A DNA stretch of 37,887 bases from Candidatus Shapirobacteria bacterium (GTDB lineage Bacteria; Patescibacteriota; Microgenomatia; UM-FILTER-40-11), in contig JAGVBK010000002.1 of the NCBI GenBank assembly GCA_020059745.1, positions 66,414-104,300 of the forward strand, written 5' to 3'. Under the pieces are notes generated by a model. That model made no database searches, was not told the origin of the DNA, and was given only the letters and a program-made list of their open reading frames with translations. Below, piece after piece: positions 7,547 through 14,260 of the stretch; position 1 is the stretch's first letter, and each line of letters opens with the position of its first letter. Both the position numbers and the translations under genes were made by a program.

Positions 7547-8239
7547 ATGAATCCTAATGTTGTCACTTTAGAAATTAGACCGGGACCTGGCGGAGAAGAA
7601 GCCAGGCTATGGGCTAATGATCTTTCGCGAATGTACGCCAAATTTGCCGGCTTTAAGGGCTGGAAAGTCACTCCCATTGATGAGGGTGTAATCAAAATAA
7701 GCGGAAAAGACGCTTATGAAGCTTTAAAAAATGAAGCCGGGGTTCATCGGGTACAAAGAATTCCGGTTACGGAAAAAAGAGGCAGGATTCACACTTCTAC
7801 AGCCTCAGTAGCCGTGCTAGCGGAAATTCCTGAAACAGCGGTACAGATAAACCCCAATGATTTAGCTTGGGAGTTTTTTAGGGCTTCTTCTCACGGCGGC
7901 CAAAATGTTCAAAAAGTTTCCACGGCCGTAAGATTAAGGCACCTTCCCACCGGACTGGTTGTGGCGGCTCAGTCAGAAAGATTCCAGGAACAAAACCGGG
8001 CTAATGCCCTTTCGATACTTAGGTCAAAGCTCTGGGAAATCGAAGAAGAAAAAAGACTAGCCAGCCTTGGCAACCAAAGGGCTGCCATAGGCAGAGGAAT
8101 GAGAAACGAGAAGATAAGGACTTATAATTTTCTTCAGGACAGGGTTACTGACCACAGAATCGGAAAATCTTTCCATAATGCCGAAGCTATTCTTGACGGC
8201 AAAATGGACAAAGTGATTGAGGAAGTAAAAAAGATTTAA
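7547..8239 (+). CDS. prfA: Class I peptide chain release factor 1, lacking N-terminal domain 1
   Basis: A 230-residue protein; RF1 is normally about 355-360. It begins directly at the domain 2 strand VTLEIRPGPGGEEARLWANDLSRMY. The codon-recognition domain is kept: GVHRVQRIPVTEKRGRIHTS, with PVT at the place of the RF1 PxT (UAA/UAG) motif. The catalytic GGQ loop is SSHGGQNVQK, and RTYNF..DRVTDHR is present. The N-terminal domain (about 110 residues, contacts with the L11 stalk and RF3) is absent. There is no room for it: rpmE ends 19 nt upstream. The frame is intact, so this looks functional rather than decayed. Its stop codon abuts that of the convergent degP gene. Confidence 0.92.
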   Translation: MNPNVVTLEIRPGPGGEEARLWANDLSRMYAKFAGFKGWKVTPIDEGVIKISGKDAYEALKNEAGVHRVQRIPVTEKRGRIHTSTASVAVLAEIPETAVQINPNDLAWEFFRASSHGGQNVQKVSTAVRLRHLPTGLVVAAQSERFQEQNRANALSILRSKLWEIEEEKRLASLGNQRAAIGRGMRNEKIRTYNFLQDRVTDHRIGKSFHNAEAILDGKMDKVIEEVKKI

Positions 8240-9406
8240 CTATTTTGCCTCTTCAAGCAAGACATTAATTGTCTGCTCTTTGTTTTCCCGCCAAACTGTT
8301 ACTTTTAACTGATCCCCCACTTTTTTCTTGGCAATGATTTTTGCCAAATCATTTTCGCTTGAAATCTTCTCGCCGTCAATCTTTGTAATAATGTCTCCGG
8401 GTAAGATGCCGTTTTTCTCAGCCGGCGATTGGGCAATCACCTCCACAATGCCTGCTCCTTGCACCCAGTCTTTCGCCACCGCCTCTTTTTGGTCAATCAT
8501 GCGAAAACGCACTCCAAGGTAGGGTCTTGAAAACTGGCCAGTAGCATTAAAATTATTAAGTGTTTCCTTAACTGTGTTTATGGGTAAAGCAAAGCCAATA
8601 TTCTGGGCACCCGAAGCAACTGCCACATTAACCCCAATTACCTGGCCCAAAGAGTTAAGGAGCGGCCCACCGGAATTGCCGGGGTTAATGGCGGCATCAG
8701 TCTGAATCACATCTTCAAGATTTTCAGTCCCCTGAAAAGGACTACCGGCCATAATCCCCCGTCCTAGCCCGGAAATTACCCCGGTAGTAACCGTGTTTCT
8801 GAATTCGCCCAAAGCCGTGCCAATAGCAATCACAAACTGCCCTACTTTAAGCCCGGAGGAGTCACCAAGCTCAACCGGCTGAAGTTTGTCATTGCCAACA
8901 TTTACTTTTAAAATAGCCAAATCATTGGTAGGGTCGCGATAGATTTTTTCTACCTCATAGAGTTTGTTGTCCTTAGTAAAAATCCTGTAACTGGCTGAGG
9001 TATCGGAAACAACATGTTTGTTGGTAACAATCATCCCATCTTCTGAAACCACAAAACCGCTGCCAATGTCCTGTTCAACCTCTCTTTCTTGGGCTTGTTG
9101 GCGAGGAATATCAAAAAATCCAAAAGGATCAAAAAAGCCTTCAAAGGGGTCTATCACCTTTTCTGTCTTTTTAATGCCAATGGTAACCACGGAAGGACCG
9201 TATTTCTCCACCACATCAACCACAACTGATTCTTCCGTCAGAATTTTTCTCGATATGATTGATTGGCCTATTCTCGCCTCAGGGGAAATAAAACGGTCTA
9301 AAAACTCGAAGTTGTAAATACGATCTGAAACAGCTCCGGCAAGAATTAAACTAAACACAAAAATACCAAAAAGAAAACCAATCAAAAACCTGGTTACGTT
9401 TTTCAT
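8240..9406 (-). CDS. HtrA/DegP-type serine protease with one PDZ domain
   Basis: A 388-residue membrane-anchored protease. Residues about 6-26 form the anchor. The trypsin-like domain (about 62-285) has the triad His131 (TNKHVV), Asp162 (NDLAIL) and Ser245 (NPGNSGGPL). One PDZ domain follows (about 295-385, with GIVEVIAQSPAEKNGILPGDII). It probably degrades or refolds damaged proteins outside the membrane. It is the last gene of the rpsF-ssb-rpsR-ctpA unit, 37 nt after a small ORF, and convergent with prfA with no intergenic base. Confidence 0.96.
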   Translation of the reverse strand: MKNVTRFLIGFLFGIFVFSLILAGAVSDRIYNFEFLDRFISPEARIGQSIISRKILTEESVVVDVVEKYGPSVVTIGIKKTEKVIDPFEGFFDPFGFFDIPRQQAQEREVEQDIGSGFVVSEDGMIVTNKHVVSDTSASYRIFTKDNKLYEVEKIYRDPTNDLAILKVNVGNDKLQPVELGDSSGLKVGQFVIAIGTALGEFRNTVTTGVISGLGRGIMAGSPFQGTENLEDVIQTDAAINPGNSGGPLLNSLGQVIGVNVAVASGAQNIGFALPINTVKETLNNFNATGQFSRPYLGVRFRMIDQKEAVAKDWVQGAGIVEVIAQSPAEKNGILPGDIITKIDGEKISSENDLAKIIAKKKVGDQLKVTVWRENKEQTINVLLEEAK

Positions 9407-9443
9407 AATTCGAATTTAAATATTTCCAGAGCTTTCTGTCAAG

Positions 9444-9584
9444 TTATTTATTAACTTTTGGCTTTATAGGGCCAGAGTAAGGACTCAGGCCTGACAACCG
9501 AGGGCTTTTCTTTCCCTCCAGCTTTTTTAAAACAGAAGCTATTTGTTGCAAATCGTAAGGATTTATTTTTTCGGGGACTTTCAT
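9444..9584 (-). CDS. Small 46-residue hypothetical protein between ctpA and degP
   Basis: The ATG overlaps the ctpA stop codon as TAATG (one shared base at 9584), an arrangement typical of translational coupling. The frame is open for 46 codons and ends TAA at 9444-9446. The product starts MKVPEKINPYDLQQIASVLK, a possible short amphipathic helix, and continues with a basic, Gly/Pro-rich tail (SPRLSGLSPYSGPIKPK). No signal peptide, no cysteines, no family recognised. It fills most of the space between two extracytoplasmic proteases. Reality rests on the coupled start only. Confidence 0.5.
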   Translation of the reverse strand: MKVPEKINPYDLQQIASVLKKLEGKKSPRLSGLSPYSGPIKPKVNK

Positions 9585-10852
9585 TATTGTTTGTTGAGCA
9601 AAATCTCGAAAGCTTTTTCAAGCTGAGGATCTTTAGTTTGGTCGGTTTCGTCCATTTTAACTTCATAATCTGGGCTTACTCCTTCTTTATCAATGGTTTT
9701 TCCTGAAGGAAGAAGCCAACGGGCAACCGTGATGTGAAGCCCTGCTCCGCCCGGAAGGTCTTCTGCTTCCTGAACCGTGCCTTTACCAAAACTCTTTTCT
9801 CCAATTAACTCGGCCCTGCCTCTTTCTTTTAAAGCACCGGCAACAATTTCAGAGGCAGAAGCAGATCCGGGATTAATAAGTACCACCAAAGGCTCTTTTA
9901 AAAGCTTTCCTTTTCTGTTGACGCTGTATGTCTCTTTGCCTAAATCTCCCCTATCTTGCTGGACGACAACACCACTTGAAAGAAATTCACTGGCAATAAA
10001 AATTGAGCCTTGTAGAAACCCGCCCGGATTGTTCCTTAAATCAAAAACTATTCCGCCAAAAGCATTACCGGCACTGGATTCTTCTTTCTTTATCCTGTTT
10101 ACCGCCTCTTCCCATTCTTCATAAGTTCTTTCTCCAAACCGGGAAAGTTTAAGTACGGCGATTTTTTTACCTTCTTTTTCTTCAAAATTAACCTCAACGC
10201 TTTTTACTACAATGGTATCTCTTTTTAAGGTAACCTCAAAAGGCTTTTCCAATCCTTCTCTATAAATCATAAGCTTTACAGTTGAACCCTTAGTGCCCCT
10301 GATAAGTTTAACTGCCTCCGGAAGAGACATGCCGGCAGTATCCTCGTCAACTCCGTTTTTTTCGTCAACAATCCTGGTAATTATGTCTCCTGCTTTAATT
10401 CCGGCCGCCTCAGCCGGAGTACCGGAAAGAGGAGCAACTACTGCAACCATTTGGTCTTGGTTATAACCGATTTGAATACCAACCCCTTCAAAATCTCCCC
10501 TTAAATCTGCTTTCGCATCCTCATTGTCCGAAGGCGGTAAAAAAACAGTATAAGGGTCCTCCAAAGAAGAAACCATTCCGGAAATGGCGCCGTGAATCAT
10601 TTTACTGTAGTTAATTTGACTTTTATCAAGGTAGGATTCTTCCAGCCTGTCCCAAACCAACCAAAAAAGGTCAAAATCTGCTTTTGCCTGTTTGTCTGGT
10701 GGAATAATTCTTTGGATTTGGATTTTTGGAATTGGAGTGCCAGGGATAACAGTTACTTCTCTTTTGCCAAAATAGTAGCCTACTCCTCCTGCTAAAACCA
10801 GGAAAATAAGTGCAAGAATAATCCTTCTTATTTGTCTTAAGGTGAGTTTCAT
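9584..10852 (-). CDS. C-terminal processing peptidase (S41 family)
   Basis: A 422-residue protein: N-terminal anchor (about 9-28), helical region (FDLFWLVWDRLEESYLDK), PDZ domain (about 110-205, with FEGVGIQIG and GTPAEAAGIKAGDII), then the S41 catalytic core (about 215-390). The catalytic Ser lies in NPGSASASEIVAGALK and the general-base Lys in GEKSFGKGTVQE. RNNPGGFL is also family-typical. It cleaves membrane or exported proteins near their C-termini. It follows rpsR by 18 nt, an unusual partner for ribosomal genes but compatible with a growth-linked operon. Its stop codon overlaps the start of the next small ORF. Confidence 0.96.
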   Translation of the reverse strand: MKLTLRQIRRIILALIFLVLAGGVGYYFGKREVTVIPGTPIPKIQIQRIIPPDKQAKADFDLFWLVWDRLEESYLDKSQINYSKMIHGAISGMVSSLEDPYTVFLPPSDNEDAKADLRGDFEGVGIQIGYNQDQMVAVVAPLSGTPAEAAGIKAGDIITRIVDEKNGVDEDTAGMSLPEAVKLIRGTKGSTVKLMIYREGLEKPFEVTLKRDTIVVKSVEVNFEEKEGKKIAVLKLSRFGERTYEEWEEAVNRIKKEESSAGNAFGGIVFDLRNNPGGFLQGSIFIASEFLSSGVVVQQDRGDLGKETYSVNRKGKLLKEPLVVLINPGSASASEIVAGALKERGRAELIGEKSFGKGTVQEAEDLPGGAGLHITVARWLLPSGKTIDKEGVSPDYEVKMDETDQTKDPQLEKAFEILLNKQ

Positions 10853-10870
10853 TTAAAACTAGGAACAATT

Positions 10871-11116
10871 TTACCTGACCTGGACCGTAAAGGGAAGAAG
10901 CCCTAGGAACCTTGCCCTTTTAATCTGGGTTGAAAGCTGCCTTTGGTGCTTTGAACATAGACCAGTCCTATCTTTGCCCAAAATTTTACCCCTTTCGGTA
11001 AGATAGTTTCTCAGCATCTCGACTTCTTTATAGTCGGGTAATTTTTTCTGCTTGCAAAAAGGACAGTTGGTTTCAACTGGCTTGAGTGGTCTTTGGAACG
11101 ATCTTCTTCTCATCAT
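10871..11116 (-). CDS. rpsR: Ribosomal protein bS18
   Basis: An 81-residue protein of normal length. The core pattern is Y-K-E-V-E-M-L-R-N-Y-L-T-E-R-G-K-I, then R-x-T-G-L-C-S-K-H-Q-R-Q-L and I-K-R-A-R-x-L-G-L-L-P. Cys18/Cys21 (NCPFCKQ) and Cys54/His57 could bind zinc, the Cys-containing form of S18. It pairs with S6 on the 30S platform. Gene order rpsF-ssb-rpsR is conserved, but rplI (L9), the usual next gene, is absent. Confidence 0.97.
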   Translation of the reverse strand: MMRRRSFQRPLKPVETNCPFCKQKKLPDYKEVEMLRNYLTERGKILGKDRTGLCSKHQRQLSTQIKRARFLGLLPFTVQVR

Positions 11117-11131
11117 GCTCTTTTATCCTCT

Positions 11132-11662
11132 TTAAAACGGAATATCTTTTGTTAAGTCGTCTTCGGAAGGAGTTTCCTCGGAAGCCTCTTCTGGAGACTC
11201 TTTTTCCGGTTTTTCTTCCTTATCTTTTTTTGCCGCCGGCTTGGCAGAAATCTCTTCTCCGGAAACAGGAACATCATCAACTCCCGCACTTACTTCCTGA
11301 ACAGCTTCTGTGTTTTCTCCAGCCTGCCTATTGTCTAAAATAATCATCTCTTCAATCACTACTTCCGTAGCCTGTCTTTGGCTACCGTCTTGTGCAGTCC
11401 AAGTTCTTGTCTGCAGTCTTCCCTCAACATAAACTTTTCTGCCTTTAAAAAGCAATTGAGAACAAAGCTCCGCCAATTTGTTCCAGGCAACAATCCGGTG
11501 AAATTCAGTCTCTTCTCTTTTTTCGCTGGTTTCAGTTGTCCAAGAACGGTTAGTGGCAAGGCCAAAAGTACAAACTGCGGTTCCTTGCGGGGTATATCTT
11601 AACTCAGGATCCCGGGTTAGATTTCCAATTAACTGAACTTTATTAAGCGATCTTGAAGACAT
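11132..11662 (-). CDS. ssb: Single-stranded DNA-binding protein
   Basis: A 176-residue SSB. The OB fold (about 1-110) starts MSSRSLNKVQLIGNLTRDPELRYTPQG and contains EFHRIVAWNKLAELCSQLLFKGRKVYVEGRL. A Glu/Pro/Ala-rich disordered linker (about 112-165) ends in the acidic partner-binding tip DDLTKDIPF. It coats single-stranded DNA and recruits replication and repair proteins through the tip. It lies between rpsF (9 nt) and rpsR (15 nt). Confidence 0.97.
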   Translation of the reverse strand: MSSRSLNKVQLIGNLTRDPELRYTPQGTAVCTFGLATNRSWTTETSEKREETEFHRIVAWNKLAELCSQLLFKGRKVYVEGRLQTRTWTAQDGSQRQATEVVIEEMIILDNRQAGENTEAVQEVSAGVDDVPVSGEEISAKPAAKKDKEEKPEKESPEEASEETPSEDDLTKDIPF

Positions 11663-11671
11663 CTTTCCTCC

Positions 11672-11956
11672 TTATTCGGATGCTATCATTAAATATCTTA
11701 ACACTTTATCCTCTAGTTCAATTCTCTGTCTTAATGAAGAGAGAGATGGTGAAGGAGCCGAAAAATTAAGTATGTGGAAAATACCGGCATTTCTCTTTTT
11801 GATTGGATAAGCCAGCTCTTTCTTCCCCCAATCTTTTTCTTTTGCTACTTTGCCTTCTGCGTCAGTGATGAATTTTTTAATTTTAGAAAGCAGTTTCTCT
11901 TGCTCCTCACCTTTTATCTCCGGATCCAAGATAACCACCATTTCGTAATTAGACAT
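11672..11956 (-). CDS. rpsF: Ribosomal protein bS6
   Basis: A 94-residue protein with the S6 ferredoxin-like fold: NYEMVVILDPEIKGEEQEKLLSKI, the WGKKELAYPIKKRNAGIFHILNF segment, and RIELEDKVLRYLMI at the end. It binds S18 and helix 22/23 of 16S rRNA. It is the first gene of the rpsF-ssb-rpsR unit, with a promoter just upstream. Confidence 0.97.
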   Translation of the reverse strand: MSNYEMVVILDPEIKGEEQEKLLSKIKKFITDAEGKVAKEKDWGKKELAYPIKKRNAGIFHILNFSAPSPSLSSLRQRIELEDKVLRYLMIASE

Positions 11957-11984
11957 ACTTTTTCTACTCTTTATTCAGGATAAC

Positions 11985-12014
11985 ATTTTAACATTTAAGC
12001 CAAATTAAAGTCAA
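11985..12014 (-). promoter_or_regulatory. Promoter of the rpsF-ssb-rpsR-ctpA operon
   Basis: On the minus strand TTGACT (12014-12009), 18-nt spacer, TAAAAT (11990-11985) preceded by TGT, an extended -10. The leader to the rpsF ATG at 11956 is about 22 nt. Confidence 0.65.
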
Positions 12015-12019
12015 TAACT

Positions 12020-12069
12020 CGAACTTAGTAGTTCCAGCTACTGATCACCGATAACGGTTAACTGATAAC
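12020..12069. repeat. Short degenerate repeats and hairpin between ychF and rpsF
   Basis: ACTGAT occurs at 12040-12045 and 12061-12066, and GATAAC at 12050-12055 and 12064-12069, in a run of CTGAT/GATAAC-like words that ends at the ychF stop codon. A small hairpin AGTAG-(6)-CTACT lies at 12027-12042. It looks like non-coding repeat filler rather than a gene. Confidence 0.45.
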
Positions 12070-13223
12070 TAGACATTAAATTTAAACTCAATAACATCAT
12101 TCTCATTAACAACATACTCTTTTCCTTCAAGCCTTACTTTACCTGCTTCAGCTGCTCCCTTCCAGCCACCATATTTAACAAAATCTTCAAAACCGACTAC
12201 CTGCGCTTTAATAAATCCTTTTTCAAAATCAGTATGAATAACCCCCGCTGCCTCCGGAGCCTTAGCTCCTTTTCTGACAGTCCAAGCTCTAACTTCTTTC
12301 TCTCCGGCTGTCAGAAAGGTTTGCATCCCCAAAATCTCAAACCCCTTTTTAATAAGCCTCTCAAGCCCGCTTTCTACAAGACCCAACTCTTTGAGATATT
12401 CTTTTCTCTCTTCAAAAGGCAACTCGGAAAGCTCCATTTCCACCTTGGCGCAAATTGGGATAAGGTTCTCATCCTCAACTAAACCAAACTTTTCCCCCAG
12501 CTCTTTATTGGTAAGCCCAATATCTTTTTCATCAATATTCAAAACAAAAAGCGCAGGTTTGGCAGTAAGAAGAAAGAGGGGTTTTATAATCTCCTTCTCT
12601 TCTTCGGTTAAATTAGTATTTCTAACTTCAATTCCCTCTTCTAAAGCTCTTCTTACTTTTAAAACGGCCTCCCAACGGAGCTTATCTTCTTTTGTGGCCA
12701 CTGAGAAATTTGGCTCATGTTGCTTTTCCAAAGTCTGCAAGTCTGCCAAACAAAGCTCGGTTTTAATAATTTCAAAGTCTCCTTGAGGATCGATATTTCC
12801 TTCCCTGACTACATTTGGGTCTTCAAAACCCCGCAAAACATGTAAAATCGCAGCAGATTCCCGAATGTGGGACAAGAATTTATTACCCAAGCCCTCTCCT
12901 TTGGCTGCTCCGGCAACCAGACCTGCAATATCTTTAAACTCAACAATCGCCGGAACAATTGGCGGCCAATTATCTTTATTGGGAAATTGGATATTAGAAT
13001 TTGGGGTTTGTTTGGAATTTAGAATTTGGGGTTTAGAATTTTGAGACGCAATGGTTTCTGCAAGAAACTCAAGGCGTCGATCAGGAACTTCGACTACCCC
13101 AATGTTGGGGTCAATAGTACAAAAAGGATAAGGAGCGCAGCTTGCAATCTGCCTTGAAAGCAAAGCATTAAACAAGGTGCTCTTCCCCGCATTAGGAAGC
13201 CCGACTATCCCGATAGTTAGCAT
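12069..13223 (-). CDS. ychF: YchF/Obg-family ATPase with an internal repeat-encoded insertion
   Basis: A 384-residue TRAFAC-class P-loop NTPase. G1 is GLPNAGKST (8-16), the G2 region YPFCTIDPN, G3 DIAGLVAGAAKGEGLG (98-113). The G4 slot is the NIDE type that gives YchF ATP preference. The C-terminal TGS domain covers about 300-384 (TAGEKEVRAWTVRKGAKAPEAAGVIHTDFEKGFIKA). It binds ribosomes and acts in translation or stress control. About 28 residues (60-87, Asn/Gln/Ser/Pro-rich) interrupt the normal link between RLEFLAE and PAIVEFKDIAGL; they are encoded by an AT-rich repeat (12963-13046). The frame stays open. Confidence 0.95.
   Translation of the reverse strand: MLTIGIVGLPNAGKSTLFNALLSRQIASCAPYPFCTIDPNIGVVEVPDRRLEFLAETIASQNSKPQILNSKQTPNSNIQFPNKDNWPPIVPAIVEFKDIAGLVAGAAKGEGLGNKFLSHIRESAAILHVLRGFEDPNVVREGNIDPQGDFEIIKTELCLADLQTLEKQHEPNFSVATKEDKLRWEAVLKVRRALEEGIEVRNTNLTEEEKEIIKPLFLLTAKPALFVLNIDEKDIGLTNKELGEKFGLVEDENLIPICAKVEMELSELPFEERKEYLKELGLVESGLERLIKKGFEILGMQTFLTAGEKEVRAWTVRKGAKAPEAAGVIHTDFEKGFIKAQVVGFEDFVKYGGWKGAAEAGKVRLEGKEYVVNENDVIEFKFNV
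12963..13046. repeat. In-frame AT-rich repeat insertion inside ychF
   Basis: A 15-base unit TAGAATTTGGGGTTT occurs identically at 12995-13009 and 13020-13034, and a third partial copy follows at 13034-13042. The tract encodes the Asn/Gln/Ser/Pro-rich insert at residues 60-87 of YchF without breaking the frame. Confidence 0.8.
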
Positions 13224-13445
13224 TTAATCTAATCTTTTCTATCTATATAAATTAAAATTATCCTTAATTTTACCATTTTTACCCTCAAAAATCATTGGTA
13301 GGAAAATAATATTAGCTATAGTGTGGTATATTGTAATTAGAGCTAAAATTTAAACAAATTATTTATTAGAACTTGACCCTGTCCCAAGTCCCCCTTCATT
13401 CGTTTAGGATATAAGTTATTATTAACATGTTTCCCAGGAGGCTTT

Positions 13446-13676
13446 ATGGCCATAGGTAATGTCTGTATTCGCTGCGGAAAACCTCGAATAGTTAGCAGAA
13501 CTTGGCGGGAACAATCGGGGAATGCCACCTTAACCTGCACAGAGTATGTTTGTCCAGACCCTGAATGCCAAAAAATTGTCGACAAACAGCTGGCGAAAAA
13601 AGTTGCCGACAAAGAAGCTAATGAAAAAGCCCGTGAAGAAAGAGCGCTAGCAAACAAGAGAAATCGAACTGTTTAA
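13446..13676 (+). CDS. Small Cys-rich (zinc-ribbon-like) hypothetical protein
   Basis: A 76-residue protein with a perfect AGGAGG at 13436-13441, 4 nt before the ATG. Cys7 and Cys10 (CIRCGK) form one knuckle; Cys31, Cys36 and Cys41 (LTCTEYVCPDPEC) form a second, so a zinc site is likely. The C-terminal half (about 43-76) is a highly charged Lys/Arg/Glu/Ala helix. No signal peptide, so cytoplasmic; nucleic acid or ribosome binding is possible but not shown. It ends at a strong bidirectional terminator. I do not recognise a named family. Confidence 0.75.
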   Translation: MAIGNVCIRCGKPRIVSRTWREQSGNATLTCTEYVCPDPECQKIVDKQLAKKVADKEANEKAREERALANKRNRTV

Positions 13677-13684
13677 AGAATCTA

Positions 13685-13710
13685 AAAGAGGACCGTTTCC
13701 GGTCCTCTTT
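13685..13710. terminator. Bidirectional intrinsic terminator
   Basis: AAAGAGGACCG (13685-13695) pairs with CGGTCCTCTTT (13700-13710), an 11-bp stem with a TTTC loop. The A-run on the left and T-run on the right let it stop both the 13446 gene (plus) and the RRM gene (minus), which converge here. Confidence 0.9.
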
Positions 13711-13728
13711 ATAAAGGTCGATCAAGGG

Positions 13729-14079
13729 TTAATATCTTCCTCTGCCTCCACCACTTCTGCCACCTCCGCCTCGATTACGATCTCCATAACCTCCGCCTCT
13801 TCTGTCATTGGAAAAACCCCTTGGTCTTTCTTCTTGAGGACGAGCTTCGTTTACAACCACTTTTCTTCCTTCGATTTCCTGGTTGTTAAACATGTTTATT
13901 GCCTTAGCAGCTTCCTCATCGTTTGACATTTCCACAAAACCAAAGCCCTTACTTCTGCCTGAATATTTATCCATAATAACAGTAGCAGAAACAACAGAAC
14001 CGGCTTGGGAAAATACCTCGCCTAGCTTGGCATCGGTAACATCATAAGAAAGTCCGCCAACGTATAGTTTTTTTGCCAT
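13729..14079 (-). CDS. RRM-domain RNA-binding protein with Gly/Arg-rich tail
   Basis: A 116-residue protein. One RRM (about 2-80) has RNP2 KLYVGGLS and RNP1 KGFGFVEM. The tail (about 82-116) is Arg/Gly-rich with GGGRSGGGRGRY, the same layout as cyanobacterial Rbp and eukaryotic glycine-rich RNA-binding proteins. It probably acts as an RNA chaperone, possibly in cold adaptation. The frame extends to a GTG at 14088, but the ATG at 14079 has GGGGGTGA 7 nt upstream and the family N-terminus MAKKLYVG. A leader of about 110 nt separates it from its promoter. Confidence 0.95.
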   Translation of the reverse strand: MAKKLYVGGLSYDVTDAKLGEVFSQAGSVVSATVIMDKYSGRSKGFGFVEMSNDEEAAKAINMFNNQEIEGRKVVVNEARPQEERPRGFSNDRRGGGYGDRNRGGGGRSGGGRGRY

Positions 14080-14124
14080 TTTTTTCACCCCCTTTTAAAT
14101 TTTCGAAACTGTTCTTTCTAGGTG

Positions 14125-14143
14125 AAAAAAGACGGACTTTTTT
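14125..14143 (-). promoter_or_regulatory. Hairpin plus U-run in the RRM gene leader
   Basis: AAAAAAG/CTTTTTT form a 7-bp stem with a 5-nt loop inside the leader, ending in a U-run on the mRNA. It could be a weak attenuator. The stem is mostly A-U, so this is tentative. Confidence 0.3.
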
Positions 14144-14198
14144 GAAGTATCTTTTAGTTTTACTAGCAGAAACAATTCAACTTAAAATTAACAATACT

Positions 14199-14207
14199 AT
14201 TATATCA
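14199..14207 (-). promoter_or_regulatory. Extended -10 promoter of the RRM gene
   Basis: Minus strand TGATATAAT (14207-14199), a perfect extended -10. No -35 at the expected place. The predicted leader to the ATG at 14079 is about 110 nt. Confidence 0.6.
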
Positions 14208-14260
14208 TGCCAAAGCGAATTATATACTTGACATTTATTTTGTCTTAACTTGTAAATTGG

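Noticed and set aside
7547-8239. prfH or a rescue factor instead of RF1
   Set aside because: The codon-recognition segment with PVT and the rpmE-prfA order fit RF1; only domain 1 is missing.
11086-11602. Plus-strand open frames opposite ssb and rpsR
   Set aside because: They are opposite-strand shadows of clearly identified genes, with no ribosome binding site.
13343-13657. Minus-strand frame of about 104 codons
   Set aside because: It overlaps the SD-led Cys-rich gene on the other strand and shows no coherent protein features.
14228-14255. Plus-strand TTGACA (14228-14233) with a TGTAAA 17 nt later, as a promoter
   Set aside because: It would read antisense into the CDF gene and has a poor -10; probably chance in AT-rich DNA.
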